Shown: piece after piece, positions 1 to 13,410 of the stretch
Numbering within the stretch: the stretch's first letter is position 1
Layout of the letters: each line of letters opens with the position of its first letter
DNA from: Diadema setosum
Lineage: Eukaryota; Echinodermata; Echinoidea; Diadematoida; Diadematidae
Assembly (NCBI RefSeq): GCF_964275005.1
Contig: NC_092686.1
Coordinates: 41,141,511 to 41,205,510, forward strand
DNA length: 64,000 nucleotides
Direction of reading: 5' to 3'
Notes under the pieces: generated by a model
The model's input: only the letters and a program-made list of their open reading frames with translations
What the model was told of the DNA's origin: nothing
The model's database searches: none
Translations under genes and position numbers: made by a program

Positions 1-1594
1 TTCCTCCAAATGGTAGTTGGCACACATAATTACCATGTTTGTTGTGGCAAGGCTCACCTCCTGTGACTCTCAAGTTGGCCAGTCCACCATTTTTTTTTTC
101 TCGTATTAGCACTGGTGGTTATGTCCACAGGGTTAGGTTGATATCGCATTTCTGTGCAGTAATGACATATTGTAGAAGCGGGGCATCTATAGCAGAGTAT
201 GCGCTTTAGTGCGCGTATGCAAACCTCAAATACGTGCAGCTTGAACTTCTGCATTCATTTACCCTATTTGCCAAAAGATACAAAATTTCTTCAAAAATCC
301 ATAAGAATTCCCAAATCACTATGAAAATTTTATAATCTGCTCCTTGTGTCACCATCAACTTTCCCTGTAAATTCAGTCCAAATCTGTTCTCAACTTTTTG
401 AGTTATTTTGCAAACAGACAGACAAACAAACCAACTGTGGCAAAAACATAACCTCCTCGATGGAGGTAATTAGCAGTATAAAAGGGTTCCATCACTACCC
501 CTCCCCTTCTGCAACTCACTCCTCCCCTCACCCTCTTCCCAATTTCACTAAGCCCTCCCCAATCCCTTACCATCTCCCTGCTCCTCTTCAAATGAGCTCA
601 CCCCCCAGGGAACCTTCTCCCCACCCTGGTAACCAGACCTGCGTTATGTGATTCTTCCCTTCGCACTCATGTCTGCTTCTAAAGTCATCATTATTGTGTG
701 AATGAGCAAGTGTTGGATGTCACTGTGTTCATGTGGTTCAGGGCGTCAGAGAGCGAGGTACAAGGTGACCATTTTCTGGCATCGGAGAGACGGCTCCATT
801 GAGATGTAAAACAATTAGGGATCATTCATACCGACAAGAGGCAATTGAATAATGCCGACGGGTCGGATTTCATAGAAGCAGTATTGTTTCAGCCGCCATT
901 TCAAAGGAGAAATATTGTCTGTACATAGAGCAAGATTTATTGGGGGTTTATTTTGGGGCATTTCACAGGGTTTTTTTAACACTTTTTAAGAGACAGCATA
1001 AACTTACATGATGTAGAAGTACCTGTGTCATATAAAGGTTAATAGATACTTGTTTGTAAGAAGAAACTTCTGCTGGCATTGACTTGGATAAATGTTGAAT
1101 GTCAATTCATAAGACTCTTTGATGAGATGGCAGTGTTATATTTTGCACTTGCGCTTTGATAGAGAGTAGCTTGAAATAAATTCATATCATGGTGTGTTTG
1201 TACCATGTAATATTCATTTTGTCCATTTGGGGCTGTGTGAATATTGAAAAGAATCCTTGAGGTTTCTTATTTAATCCATATCTTTCATTATGTTTCTTTC
1301 CTTTACAATAAGACTGAAATATATTGTTACATCTTTGAAATATGTAAAGGCCTGACTTTGTTGTGTAAAAGCGTTTGCTTTAAATCAAAATTTAGAATGA
1401 AGAAGTATCTTGAATGCCTGTTGCTGCATTCTAAATTAGCTTCAACTCCAGCCATGTTTTTCTTCATATGTAGGCAACTGTCACAGGGCTCAGGAACCTG
1501 TGTTTTACAGAATGCATTTCTTTTAAAAAAAAATGTATTTTAATGATCATATGTGTCCCTCCGCTAAACTTGTGTTATTTTTCACCTCATCCAG
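1..1594 (+). other. Intronic DNA upstream of the GON exons
   Basis: No exon of the + strand metalloprotease was recognised here. The stretch ends in a pyrimidine-rich acceptor (CAG at 1592-1594), so at least its right part is intron. It is AT-rich, with a pyrimidine/C-rich patch around 490-640 and short A/T runs. The short open frames have no coding character. Confidence 0.6.
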
Positions 1595-1781
1595 GCCCAC
1601 CAACCAGTTGCAGAGACCTGCAGGTGACACAAGACGTGCATGATGATGGGGACTATACCATGTTGATACAGGGGAGGTTGCTCACCATCTATTGCCACGG
1701 GATGGCCAGCAGTGCCCCTGCAGAATACCTCACCCTGCCTGCCGGAGAGGCAGAAAATTACTCAGAAATTTATCCCAAGAG
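1595..1781 (+). CDS. ADAMTS9/20-like: GON-domain exon A
   Basis: The acceptor is CCAG at 1591-1594 and the donor is G|GTAGGG with GT at 1782. The exon enters with two bases of a codon and leaves with two bases (AG). It encodes the first third of the GON domain, with SCRDLQ, YCHGM and the NYS sequon. The in-frame stop just past 1782 shows that splicing is needed. Confidence 0.88.
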
Positions 1782-3734
1782 GTAGGGAAATGTTTTCTTC
1801 ATCCAAAAGTTCCCTTATTATGGGGATATGTAAGTTCTGTAGTCTGTTGATGTTTGGTGATGTTGAAACATTTGTGGAGATACCAATTAAAGTTTATTTT
1901 TAATGGTTGACAATGCAAATTCATAATTATTCTAAATTGTGCAAAGTAGCAAAATTGAAACCATGTATATGAAAACTTTAATTGCTGAAGACTGTAGCGA
2001 CAATAATTTACCAATACAAACATTGAGCATACAAACCTTATTGAGATGCAGATAGCACATACATATGTCTATGGTAGTCTTTTGAGCTTTGCTTGATTCG
2101 ATGTGTGAATATTTTAGCAGCCCTGGTTTTTTTTTGTGTGAACCATTTCTCCATGTTTACACCAAATTCCACCTTTTTTTTTTTCCCTGTAGGATATGTT
2201 TTCTTTTTTGTAGTATACATCAGTTATGCTTTTGTTTTTGTTTGTTTGTTTGTTTGGTTTTGGGTTGGTTTTTTTTGCAGGCTTTGACTGCCGTAGCAGC
2301 ATAAGATACTGATGGTAGACTTTTAAATATTTTTTTCCCCCATTCAGGCTGTTGAATCCCACCCAGTGCCCCAATCACGGGGCCCGGGATGACAACTGTG
2401 AGTGTACGGAGTACGGACACCGCCAACCCGGTCTTACCTCATTCAGCAAAGTTAGGCTGAATGTGACGTCATTAGAAGTCATAAGTAAGTGCCAGTTTTG
2501 TTTATTCCTAAACATATATTCACGTGAGCATCTGTGTATTGGCATGTACTATAATTTTGTTTTCTTTTTTCCTGACTGGCCAAATTTGACGAAAGTGTAG
2601 TTGATCACCTGAATGTATAGATTCGGGATGCTGTGTTTTGTTTTTGTTTGTTTTTTTACATTTGAAAATGTTGCGAGTGTGACCTCGGTGATCATCACCA
2701 TTTTTGCTTGAAGGAGCTCTCCAAAACTGTCTTTTGTACACCTATGTAATTGTGTGAACAGTGAATACATATGAATGGAAATTAGTCTCCAGTGTAGAGA
2801 GAACAGTCAACACATCAATGATCTGTTGAATGTGTGCATTTCTTATATTTTGACACATACAGATAAGAAGGAACACCATTTTGATTGTGATTTTTGACAA
2901 ATTTTGTTCCCCGTTATTTCTGTCCAGCTGATGACGCAACTTTCTCAAGGGTCCATCTCGGCCATTTCATCCCATATGCCACGGCAGGGGACTGCTACAG
3001 CGCAGTCAGCTGTCCTCAGGGACGGTTTCACCTCAGCCTAAATGGCACCGGCCTCTTGGTGGCGGCAGACTTAGACTGGGCCACCGAGGGCCACTCGGTG
3101 TCACGAAGAATATTAAGAGATCCAGTGAGTAGTTCTCCTCAGTGTCGTGAGCAATTTTTGTTAAATTCAGCATATTCCTAAGAGGATTTTGCCATAATGA
3201 TGAAGTAAAAAAAAAAAAAATGCAGCTGCTTAAAATTAAGGAAAAAAAATCATGAGTGCCTGTCATCTGGATCCTCAATTTTACCCTGCAAAACTCGTTA
3301 TGACAATTTACTTCTTATCGGCAAGATTTCAGCACTTTATTCAAACATGATTTTAGTGATATTTGTATGAATTGCTAAATGTATAGACTTATAGTTTAAC
3401 ATTTTTGGTCTATCAAGCATGTTTTTGTGCACAGTACTCTCTAATAAAGATAGCCAGCAATGTAGAATCATTTTTGTGGCACAACAGACATGAATGGTAT
3501 GAAAGCGATGCAACACAGTATAAATTATACCATATCTGGAAGTCGGAGATTGATAATCACAACATTTGGTTTTTCTGCTTTGATGTGAAACTTTGCAATG
3601 TTAACTTTTGACCTCTCTCTGCTTTTTGTTCACAGTTAAATCACAGAGTTAGTGGCATCTGTGGAGGCTATTGCGGAAAATGTTTCCCGGACAGGGGGCA
3701 AGGAAGATTATTACCTTTAACATTCCATTCATGA
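1595..3734 (+). CDS. ADAMTS9/20-like: ADAMTS9/20 (GON-1)-like metalloprotease, 3' part encoding the C-terminal GON domain (partial gene)
   Basis: Four + strand exons (1595-1781, 2348-2484, 2928-3124, 3636-3734) join in one frame through GT-AG junctions and give about 205 residues ending in a stop. The protein is a complete GON domain, the C-terminal module of ADAMTS9, ADAMTS20 and nematode GON-1, secreted zinc metalloproteases that cleave matrix proteoglycans; GON-1 is known for gonad cell migration. Visible signs are a start with SCRDLQ, the YCHGM motif, ten cysteines (even number, so five possible disulphides), a terminal CGGYCGKC cluster, and three N-glycosylation sequons (NYS, NVT, NGT). 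The catalytic, disintegrin and thrombospondin parts lie left of the window. It converges on the Nischarin gene about 15 kb away. I cannot separate ADAMTS9 from ADAMTS20; an invertebrate may have a single ancestor of both. A GON-only paralogue is the main alternative. Confidence 0.88.
2348..2484 (+). CDS. ADAMTS9/20-like: GON-domain exon B
   Basis: The acceptor is CATTCAG ending at 2347 and the donor is A|GTAAGT with GT at 2485. The first base completes the Arg codon left by exon A. It carries the TQCPNHG and NCEC cysteine motifs and an NVT glycosylation sequon. Confidence 0.88.
2928..3124 (+). CDS. ADAMTS9/20-like: GON-domain exon C
   Basis: The acceptor is GTCCAG ending at 2927 and the donor is CCA|GTGAGT with GT at 3125. 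The exon encodes the segment with GDCYSAVSC and an NGT sequon, and ends on a whole codon. Confidence 0.88.
3636..3734 (+). CDS. ADAMTS9/20-like: GON-domain terminal coding exon D with stop codon
   Basis: The acceptor is TTCACAG ending at 3635, in phase 0. It encodes 32 residues including the conserved cysteine cluster CGGYCGKC, then TGA at 3732-3734. This short basic tail is the normal end of a GON protein. Confidence 0.85.
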   Translation, partial: LNHRVSGICGGYCGKCFPDRGQGRLLPLTFHS

Positions 3735-3739
3735 CTCAG

Positions 3740-4521
3740 GTGAGACAGTGGGCGGAGATTTTATTCAGCCAATCAATGTACCATACTCCCCACACTCTTC
3801 CTCTACCCCCTCCTCCACACAGTAACCATGGCAACTCCTCTCTCCTCTTCCTTCCATCCTCCCCATCCCCTCCTCTCCCCTCATATCCCACACTAGTGGG
3901 TATTTTTTGTTATAAATCCTGTCCCTGCCCACTTTCTGTCCGGATGTTTCATTCTGTTTGTCTGCTAGTCTGTCTCTCAGTCAATTATCGTGTGATCAGA
4001 CTTTCCCCAAATGGTTCTAAATGTCCAGTCAACAGTTGGTAGGAAAAATGTTGTGAATGAGAAATTCATCCCCAAATACATTCTTGTGACAAAATGTGAT
4101 TTTTTTTTCATGCCCTAGAACCCATAACACCACCTTGGTTTATGAATGAATATGTTAATCATCTGAAAACTTACCATTGAACAGGATGTGCTACATAATT
4201 TTGATGATATGATAGCTGTTATGTCTCAGTCAAGGATTGTTGTACATTACTTTATAGAATAAGGCTAGGGTGTCTTGTTGTGTAAAGACTAACATTCAGT
4301 TGTACACAATACATGATTCATTATTGACTTATGATTTATATTACTCGTGCAGTCAATCACAATTTTTTTTTTATTATAAGAGGGGTTTGCATCTGTTGTT
4401 TCTAAACATTTATGAGCACTTACATTTCACGTGTCATATTTTTGTATGGCAGTCTGTTCCGGCTCCATTAATTATTTTCTCTTTCTTTTTGTCTTCCTTT
4501 CTTCCCCTCTTACCTCCACAG
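3740..4521 (+). other. Possible intron in the 3' UTR of the GON-domain gene
   Basis: A consensus donor CAG|GTGAGA begins five bases after the stop codon, and a good pyrimidine-rich acceptor (CTTACCTCCACAG, ending 4521) lies downstream. The stop would lie close enough to the junction to escape nonsense-mediated decay. Only the splice motifs support this; an unspliced 3' UTR is equally possible. Confidence 0.35.
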
Positions 4522-7500
4522 GGACCTGTAAGATATTCCAAATGCTGTAAATGTTGTAAATATCATTTTTATTATTTATCACAAGTTGTATCATAGTAAA
4601 CGAGAGATAATTTATATTTTATATCCTTCACTTCGTTGTGAGAGACAATTGTTAAGAAATGTATTTTGTGGGAGGGAGACAGCTGGACGACCTTGGACAG
4701 ACTCTCATGAGAGACATGGGGACTGAAAGGAATTGGTGATCTGTGATGGGACCTGGACCTCACAACTGTCCCAAGACCAGATGTGGTATATTTGCGGAGA
4801 GTCCGAGAGCTCATTGTTGGCCCAGGACCTGGCCGGGCTAGATGGTCGCGCCTGGACTCATTTTGACGGTCGTGCCGAGATGGAGATGTGCTCTGATCAT
4901 CCTGGAAACTCGAGGGCGTCTGGACGCATGACATGTATCGTCAGAAGTGAACATGTGAGGCACAAATTTGGACATAGTGTTCTCCCCTGGAGTCTCTCAT
5001 AGTACCCCCTCAACTCCAAATGGACAAAAATGCTGCAATCTGAAAGAGACATTACACTGTCTTCAATGAACATCTTGTGAACCTCAATATCTTATTGTTT
5101 CTAAAAATGATGCTGTGATGCAAAAAAAAAACAACAAATTGTTCAAAAATGTAAGGAAAAGTAGGTTACAATCATAATCATGAGCGTTTATTTTGACGTG
5201 GACTCAATTTGATTCAGCAAAATATGGAAAGTGTCCATCATCCCTCTGACAATGTCGTGGCACCTTTCCACTGCCAAGAATATATGAAGCATGTGTACTT
5301 GGCATTTGGTAGACAAATCTTTCTTGTATTCCAACAGTAAATCTTGTTTCTTGTGCAGACAAGTAGCAATCATATTTCAATGTCAGGTTCTCTGTTTCTA
5401 TTCAAAAGGAAGACAGGACTTACGATTTTTATCTCACGCACAGTCCGTCGTAGTGACTTCAGCCGTCAATGGCAGGATGGCCTTTGGTTATGCTGAAACG
5501 GTAGCTTTTATATGTAGATTTTATAGTGATGTATTGACTGATAGTGATATGATAATGTGAATTTTTTTACTAATGTGTGATGTACTGCAAGCTGCATTTG
5601 ATGTGTTTACATCAGGCATTTGATACAAATACTGCTGAATGGTGCTTTCTCCGCTCGTGGAGTGATAACATATTTATTGTGTCAGTGAGTGGAATGTTGA
5701 ATATACAAAGCTCAAACTGCTCGTGCTGGAGATCCAAGAGTCGAGTGATCCACTCGACTTCAACCAGGAGACCAGTTGTTGTTGTTGTGGTTTTTTTTTT
5801 TTTTCCAGAGTAGTTGATGTACAAGTTTGATACACCTTTTACAGAGAACTGAGCATGGTAAATGTATACCTCAATATTTTTACTTTGTATGCTATATATC
5901 TCAAAGAGATTTTTCCTAGTCCCTCCAGCAATTCTTACCACAATACATGGATATATCATAGCTACAAGGGAAACAAAATCAATGAAAATCTTGATAACTG
6001 ATAAAAGTCTCTTTTTTTTTTTTACAGAATAATAGTAATAAAATTGTAAAGATAATGGAAATGATGATAATGAACATGATGACTTAGATGGTTATGATAA
6101 TGATGATATTGAAAATACTTTTATTCAAAATACTTTTATGATGATAAAAGCAATAATGATAATGACTTGTAATCACAGTAAAGATGATAATGATAATGAT
6201 AATGATGATTATATCATGCATGCTTGAACAGCACAAATCACTCTATATCTATTAAAGGGTGCTTATGCATTTGGACACCTCAAAGAAAGAAAACAAAATG
6301 AGAGGAATTTGATAAGTAATTTTACTTTTACCAGTATAATTATCAAAACATGATTTTTTACTTATCTCTCTTTGCATGTGATAAAAATAAGATTCATATG
6401 AACCATAGATATTCCCTATTACCCCATCTATACCACATCTATAACCAGCTCGGGAATTAAAGCTGCAGTTAAAACATATCCAAAGAATCAAAAAGTAAGA
6501 AATGCAAATGATGATAATAATTACTCCAGTTGTTACCTATGTATTAGCTATTTAATATAAACCACTTTGGTGTTACTGGTGGTGCACCATATATTAGAAA
6601 TGTCAGAAGATTTCCATCAAAGTACACATAATTATAGAGATAAACACTTTGAAGTTCAATGAGTGAAATTGAACAACTTACCACATGGACCAGTATGGGG
6701 TGATGATGGTAGAGTTTTCTGTACGGGAGCAGTGTATGACATTCTTTACGGTTTACATGTACACTGTTCACACATGCTGCAGCGGTCATGTGACTTCATA
6801 TCTTTCTACTCAGGGCTCGTCATAACTGCCTGCGGATAAAGAATCCGCATGGACCTCCTTCTTGTGTGTTTTTTTAATAGTCTGTACCTTCTTCATCCGC
6901 ATTTCCTTTTCTCTGTGATTGGCTCATCAGCTCAATGTTTCATGCCGTCAGGCATTCTGAGCTCACTGTAGACAAGTTGTGTGTGTGTGTGTGTGTGTGT
7001 GTGAGCAAGCATACATTGATCTTCCCAATGCACAAGCTTTGCTCAGACTCTTCCAGCTACATTTCAGGATGTGATGTAGTTTCTCCACACCCCCCCCCCC
7101 CCCATGCGATTCACACTGGAGGTGTGATGACCGTGTGTGGTGTTAATACAGGTGTGTGTAGAGTACCTCTCTCAGTGTTACGAGTAAAACACTCTCTCCA
7201 GCAGGGTAGTAAATACAAAATATGCTGTCTTGCCTAAATCTTGTCAAGTTTTCTAGTGGCACACCTGTCTGTTGTGCTCTGTTTGTTTCTCTGTATTTGT
7301 GTGTGCATGTGTGTGTGTGTGTGTGTGTGTGTGTTGTTTTGTCATTCCGTGAGTAAAGTTCTTCGTAAAGGTTCGACTTCTCTCACTGCCCTTGTGACCC
7401 ATATGAGTGTATCAACACCTTATTGTTCTGCTAGACCCATGGTGCTAATCGTATTCGAGATACTGCCAGGTAGTAACAGTAGAGTCGACTTCTTGTTTTT

Positions 7501-9975
7501 AATCTGCAACAGAGCTGCGGTGTTACACCATCATTTATTTTCAAATGTACAGCAGTTTCATCAAGACTTTGATTTTAACTCGCTGTTGTTGAAAGTGAAT
7601 ATCAAAACAGGCTTAATGCTGAGATATCACTTGACTTGTGTGTTGTTCCTCTGTCACTGTATTGTATATTTAAGTTCTACAGAGAGGACTACATTAATCA
7701 GCATAGGCACTTCTTTGTTTAAATAGGAAAACAGGGTTAGTGCTGCTAGGTAAACAATGTTGAAATGCACTTTTTCTTAACCTTTTTTGCATCATTTCAC
7801 TGTGCGTCATGTTTTCTGGTACAATGTAGGAAGTCAATTCTTTAATAGTTTCAGCCCTCGTGTGTGTTTGTTGTAAGTCATTTTATTCTGAGGGAAGATT
7901 TGTTTTCAACTGCTTCAATTGTGGCAGTTGTGCAGAAGTTCATGATGGGATAGGTCAAAAGCATATCTGGTAAAAGCTGAATGAATGCCTTCAAATCGTG
8001 GTTAAGTATCATTTTCAGGCCTCCAAGGCAACAGTCAAGAACGTATTACAGAGTGACCCAGACATGTCTTTGTTCAAATGTGCCTGCATGTTTTATTTAC
8101 TGTATTCTAGAATTATTATTTGTTTTTGTTTTTTTTTCTTGTTGTATTATATTTTCAATATCTTATCTTCTAAACAGCTATTACATTCATTTAGAAATGT
8201 CTTAGAATTTTTAGCATATTATTGAATTTAAATGTTTTTGTTCCAGTATTTCTTTATCAAAAAGGGATTCAGTAAAAGTTAATATTGTTTGAACTAGATA
8301 TCATTAGTGTTATTTTTTTTTTTGAAAGAAGTCTACAGCAGTTGATATATAACATGAATCTGATATTTATTTGCATGTTATGCTTCAACCTCCTTCTGAA
8401 AAGGCAGCAATATTACCTTGAATAGCACCCTCCATTCCTTCCTTTATTGCCCTTTTGGATGTGGGTAGTGTCCAGGCCAGACACAGACCCAAATTTCTGG
8501 AAATGATAAAAACAAGAGAAGATTCCAGATCTATCTTGCCATTATCCGTTGGTATACCAGAGTTTTAAAGTCAGGGAGAAGTCTGCTAGCTGATCGATGA
8601 CCACATTCTGTTATCAGGCATCCATTAGATTGGTTAATTTCTTGCTCCAAGACTTGTACATTGCACACGATGAGTTGTCAGCCAGTGAATGAGAAATGTT
8701 TGTTGGTCTTTCTTTCTCCTTTCTTTGTTTTTTTCTTTATTATTTTGTTTGTTTGAAGATGTGTTCTTAATGTGCTCTTTTATATGAATGTGTATTACCT
8801 AGCAGTTAGTAGTAAGACACTTTGCCTGTGACCAAATGACTACCGGTACCTTTTGCGAAATCTCTTGTTGCTTATGGAGGATGTCAAAAAATAAAAGTCG
8901 ATGCTGATTTAGATTTCTTTTTATGGAGAGAGGTAGAATTTGAGTTCCTAGTTTTCTGCATGGGATTTTTGGTAGATCAGACCCATTTGACCAGTGCTAG
9001 TGCAGGATCTTTTGAAATTCTTGCAGAAGTATTGTTTAGTTGGAGGTAGTGACAAACTGGTGCTGCATTAAAAAGTTGATGCGAATCTGTGCATATTCTC
9101 TCACACCTCACATTCACTCGCATTCTAAATACCATGACGTGTGTATATAATATGTATGTGTATATTATGATGAATCTTCTGAAAACAGTATTTCTAGAAC
9201 TATGCAATCTTTACACTTTTACATCATACGACTGCACCTCTTTTAAGGTTCCATTGCACGATGCATCTCCGATTCAACCTCACAATGTGAAACGACGACG
9301 TTCACAGAGCCAGCTAGACAGCAAAGCTGTAGAAACTTCGAATTTGCTGAAGTTTAAGGCAGGCAGGCTCACATATGGGCAGAAAATGTTCTGTAGAAGC
9401 ATTGTAGCATTACAACCGTCCTCAAAACAAAAGGATGAAAATTTCCTTTGTGCCTGTAGATGTGATATTTACGTATACTTGTTAGCAATATGATTGTATA
9501 GCACTTTTGTAGAAGCATTGAGCTATGGTACAGTCAACTCAGAGTTCGTGTGACATTATTGAAAGTTTCCCTGACCCTTTGAAAATGAAAAAAAAGAAAA
9601 GAAAAGAAAAGAAATTGTGAAAATAATGTTAGGACACCTACATAGTAAACTGTGTCATTGATGTGAAGTTTGTATTTTTTTTCAGCTGAATCAAATATAT
9701 TTCATGTTTTTTAAAGATTGTACAGAAAATATAAAGTAAATGGCTATCCTGAAATTATTTTGCCATTAAATCACAGGATGTTAGCAGTTGATTCATTGTT
9801 AACATTTGTGGTAATGTGCACACTGCCTAAGTATTGTAAGGAATATAACAACATGGATGTTTTATGGGTGGTATCATGTAAAGATTGGAGCGTAAATAAA
9901 ACGAAATTATTTTCATGAAATAAAAAGTTCATTTAATCAAAAGTTGGTAGATCTGTGTACATTGTTTCAAATAAA
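4522..9975 (+). other. Probable 3' UTR and downstream flank of the GON-domain gene
   Basis: No coding region was found here. Bases 4640-5000 are more GC-balanced and gene-like than the rest and may be UTR. The rest is AT-rich with (TG)n tracts at 6978-7003 and 7308-7335, a C14 run at 7090-7103, an AATGAT-rich stretch near 6030-6210 and an AAAAG repeat near 9590-9613. AATAAA hexamers occur at 6037, 8890, 9895, 9919 and 9970. Confidence 0.35.
9895..9975 (+). terminator. Cluster of polyadenylation signals
   Basis: Three AATAAA hexamers on the + strand lie within 81 bases (9895-9900, 9919-9924, 9970-9975). They could end a long transcript of the upstream metalloprotease gene. AT-rich DNA yields such hexamers by chance, so the assignment is weak. 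Confidence 0.3.
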
Positions 9976-12900
9976 GGGTAAAAAAGCTCCCCTGTGGTTG
10001 TAATTTTTAATATTTAACTGAAAATAGAAATAATTTGAAATTGGCACCACAATGATGGAGAGGAAATTGCGATAAAGCCCTTCTGGTAACATTTTGTTCA
10101 CAGAATCTCCCACTCTTTTAAAAGACTTTTTCAGCAGCTGTAGAACATCACTGTCCCTCAGAAAACGTAAAGACTGTTTATGACACAACAGTTTTTTGCT
10201 GTGGCATTGCCAGAGGCTTTCAAGCAAAAATCATACCAGTGATAATTCCAACAATTTTCCACACTTCATGAATTCACATTTTGATATTCAGCAAAAGTGC
10301 ATGTGCAACAAGCATCACTTGCTAAGAGAAAGCAAAACTCTTTTTCTTGCTCATATTTTCTGGGTTGTTGTCCCCCCCCCCCCCCCCAATAATATGGCAG
10401 TATCTTTTGTGTATAAACTGATGATACAACTCTTTATCCATCAGACATTAATGAGTGGCATGAAGTATGATTGTTTCCCTCATAAACCAATCAATGTTGG
10501 GTTGTTGTTGTGTTTTTGTTTTTTTTTGTGCAGTGACCCAAAGTTTTCACAAAGCCATTCTGTGCTATTCAAGCTCTGTGACTAACAGTTAGATGCATGT
10601 TCTCTTATTTTGATTTTTGATGGTGCTGTTTGTAGGGCGCTGAATTCATGGTTTATTTCAGACAATGAATTGTACAGTGCTTGATATGTGATTTTTAGGT
10701 TTGAGCTATAGCACATTGCCAAGAATTTGACCAATGTCATTTAAAAAAAAAAAAAAATATTCCTTTAAATGTTTCTCTTAACTTTTATACTGCAAGATGA
10801 CTATGCTTTCCAAGGTTTTTATTATTTGTTTTTGACCAAGATACAGTCACCATCTGATTTGTTTCGAGGGCAGTAGGTTCGATGAGCTAGAAATAAGAAA
10901 TACATGGGTGCTCCATACTAGTAGGTTTGCATTAGATGAAGCAGCAATGTTTGATTAGAAGTTGTTACTCTTTATATTTCTGTATTGTGGAACAAATTGC
11001 ATATGCATGCAAGTGTTTAAAAATGAAACTGTATATGCAGTGCATGTCTGACAAATTTGCCAGTGTGGCAGCTAGCTGTATTCCAGGTCTAAAAGATAGT
11101 TTTTTTTCCCTCCCCCAGTTTGTTTTTTCTTCCTTTTTGGTTTCTATACATTGAATTTCATTCCATTCTCCATCGAAATATCTTGGGCCTGGTATATTTT
11201 AGAATGCTGATGCTCTGATACAAAGATAAGATAGTTGGAGTGGAAAATTTATATTTAAAGGGCATGGTTTAGGGAGAGGGTATTTTGCTTTGCTATGAAA
11301 GAAATACTCTTGCACATAACACAAGAACTTCCACTTTCTCAAATGCCACTGGATATTTACAACACTGTGGCAATTTAGTCACAGGAAGTTCACACATAAC
11401 TGATGTTGCACTGTTAGAAATGTGTCATTTTTAGTTATTGCTATTGTAACAGCGATTATTATTGTCTTATCTTCAACATATCATTAGTGAATTGTTGTGT
11501 AAGCTCTGTAGTAATTCCACTGGACAGGTGACTATTATAACACCTTTGAACGAGCAAGGTCATTCACAAAAGGCAGGGTATGAGATAGTATTACAAGGCA
11601 AGACAGGACCAAAAAATGTATAAGAAGCCATTGCACAAAATCTGCAGTTTAACTTCAGGAGGAATAATTGTTGGACAGGTTGCTGTTAGCATTGGCATTT
11701 TATAGGACTCCATATCGCATCTCTATCAGATAATCTTTTTTTAATGCCATTTGCAGATCTTATTCTCGTATTTTAGAGCTCTACGATACATTGGTTACAA
11801 GCAGCAAGAGATAGTCCCAGTTACAAGAGCAGACAAAGGGCAAAATACCAATGTACTCTGAGCATTAAGTTTGTCAAAATGGGGATAATGTGATTTAATT
11901 GTCATGAGGCAAAGACATTCCTTTTTTAATAATCTTATAATGTATTTTTTTTTTTCTTGACATGACAAAAAGTGGGATTGGAATGAATGGAGTGGATTGA
12001 AATTTAGGCAGTTTCATTGACTTACATCAGATTGAAAACAAAATGTTATAGGCCTAATGTACTTAAGTATGCATAGCAATAAAACTATTGTGGCTCTACA
12101 TTTAACAATGGGAAAGAATCACGTGCAAGTTTTGCATCAATGATACCCATGATCTCCTGTGTATTCATTCTATGTTGCTACATAAAAACTTTTCATTTGC
12201 TTTTTAATATAGTCCTGCACAAACTTGCACACTACATGCAATGAATTACTCCGTCAGTCTATGCAATGTTTGTGGCATTATATACTCTGCAGTATGGTTT
12301 TTATTGGCTGTAGAGAGAACAAATGGTACAAAGTGGAAAGTGCGGCCACATTTCTCTGAAGAGTGTGTGAAAAGTCATGGATCTCTTCATTTTGTCTCTA
12401 AAAAAATGATGCTGTGGCCCATGCTGTATCAATGTATGACTTCCAATGTTCATGACCAAATGAATTTCTAACCTATTTATGGACCTGTAAGTTCTCACTG
12501 ACATGCCAGGGCATTGACAAAAACTGAAGCACGGTAAAAGCACAACCGACCACCACTGCCCGTTGAGACTCACATGCTGCATAAGAATGACTCAAAAACC
12601 AGCAAAACCAAGAGTGGTTCCATTTTTTTTTTTTTTTGTATGACTTCTCTGTATTTTTCTTGTTTATGTATGTGTTTCTCCCACATGGGAGGTATGTTAT
12701 TGTCATTTTTGTACAATTCACTGCAAAAAATGAATTGACCTATTTAAAAGGAGGAGGAAAAAGGAGTTCCAATAAAAATACATGAAAAAAAAATATTTGA
12801 AAGAGTTCCTTGTGATGCTTCGCTGTTGTTATTTCTCTATATCAAAAGTTATCATTTGTCAAAGTTTAGTGTGAAGATTTGTTTGAACAGACTGGTATAA

Positions 12901-13396
12901 ATATATATATAAATATATATATATTTTTTTTTCCACACAGGGATATTTCTGCTGTGTATAAGAAATTGATCAACTAATATGTCTCACTGTACTGTGACAT
13001 GCTATGGTGGTTGATATACATGTTCACGAAACTGTTACATACATATATATATAAAACTCTGCAGATGACAAACTCTTGATACACTTGTTATACCTAGGAC
13101 CTTAAAACTATGACAATTACCTTGTTAAATCAGGTTTCTCACTACATTGTACATCAGTGTGCAAAAACAAAGAAATATAAATAGTGGGGACCTGTAAAAA
13201 TTCCCTTGTTTTAAAAGGGATTTGCTATGAATGAGACTTCTCTGTGATGAGGTTCCACTGTACTTTCAATGAAACTGCCATCTTGCCCCCCCCCCCCCCC
13301 CCCACACACACACACAGAAAAATTGTATTCACATACAATGTATAAACATTCCAGTTGAAAACAAGGAAAAGTAGAAATTACGCGGTGCGTAATATA
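9976..13396. other. Intergenic DNA without a recognisable gene
   Basis: AT-rich DNA. It holds a C16 run at 10372-10387, an A-run near 10742-10756, a T-run near 12625-12637, a short (TA)n tract near 12900-12925, and a C18 run followed by (CA)n at 13286-13316. No exon or repeat family was identified. Confidence 0.5.
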
Positions 13397-13410
13397 TGTC
13401 CCCGCCGGAA

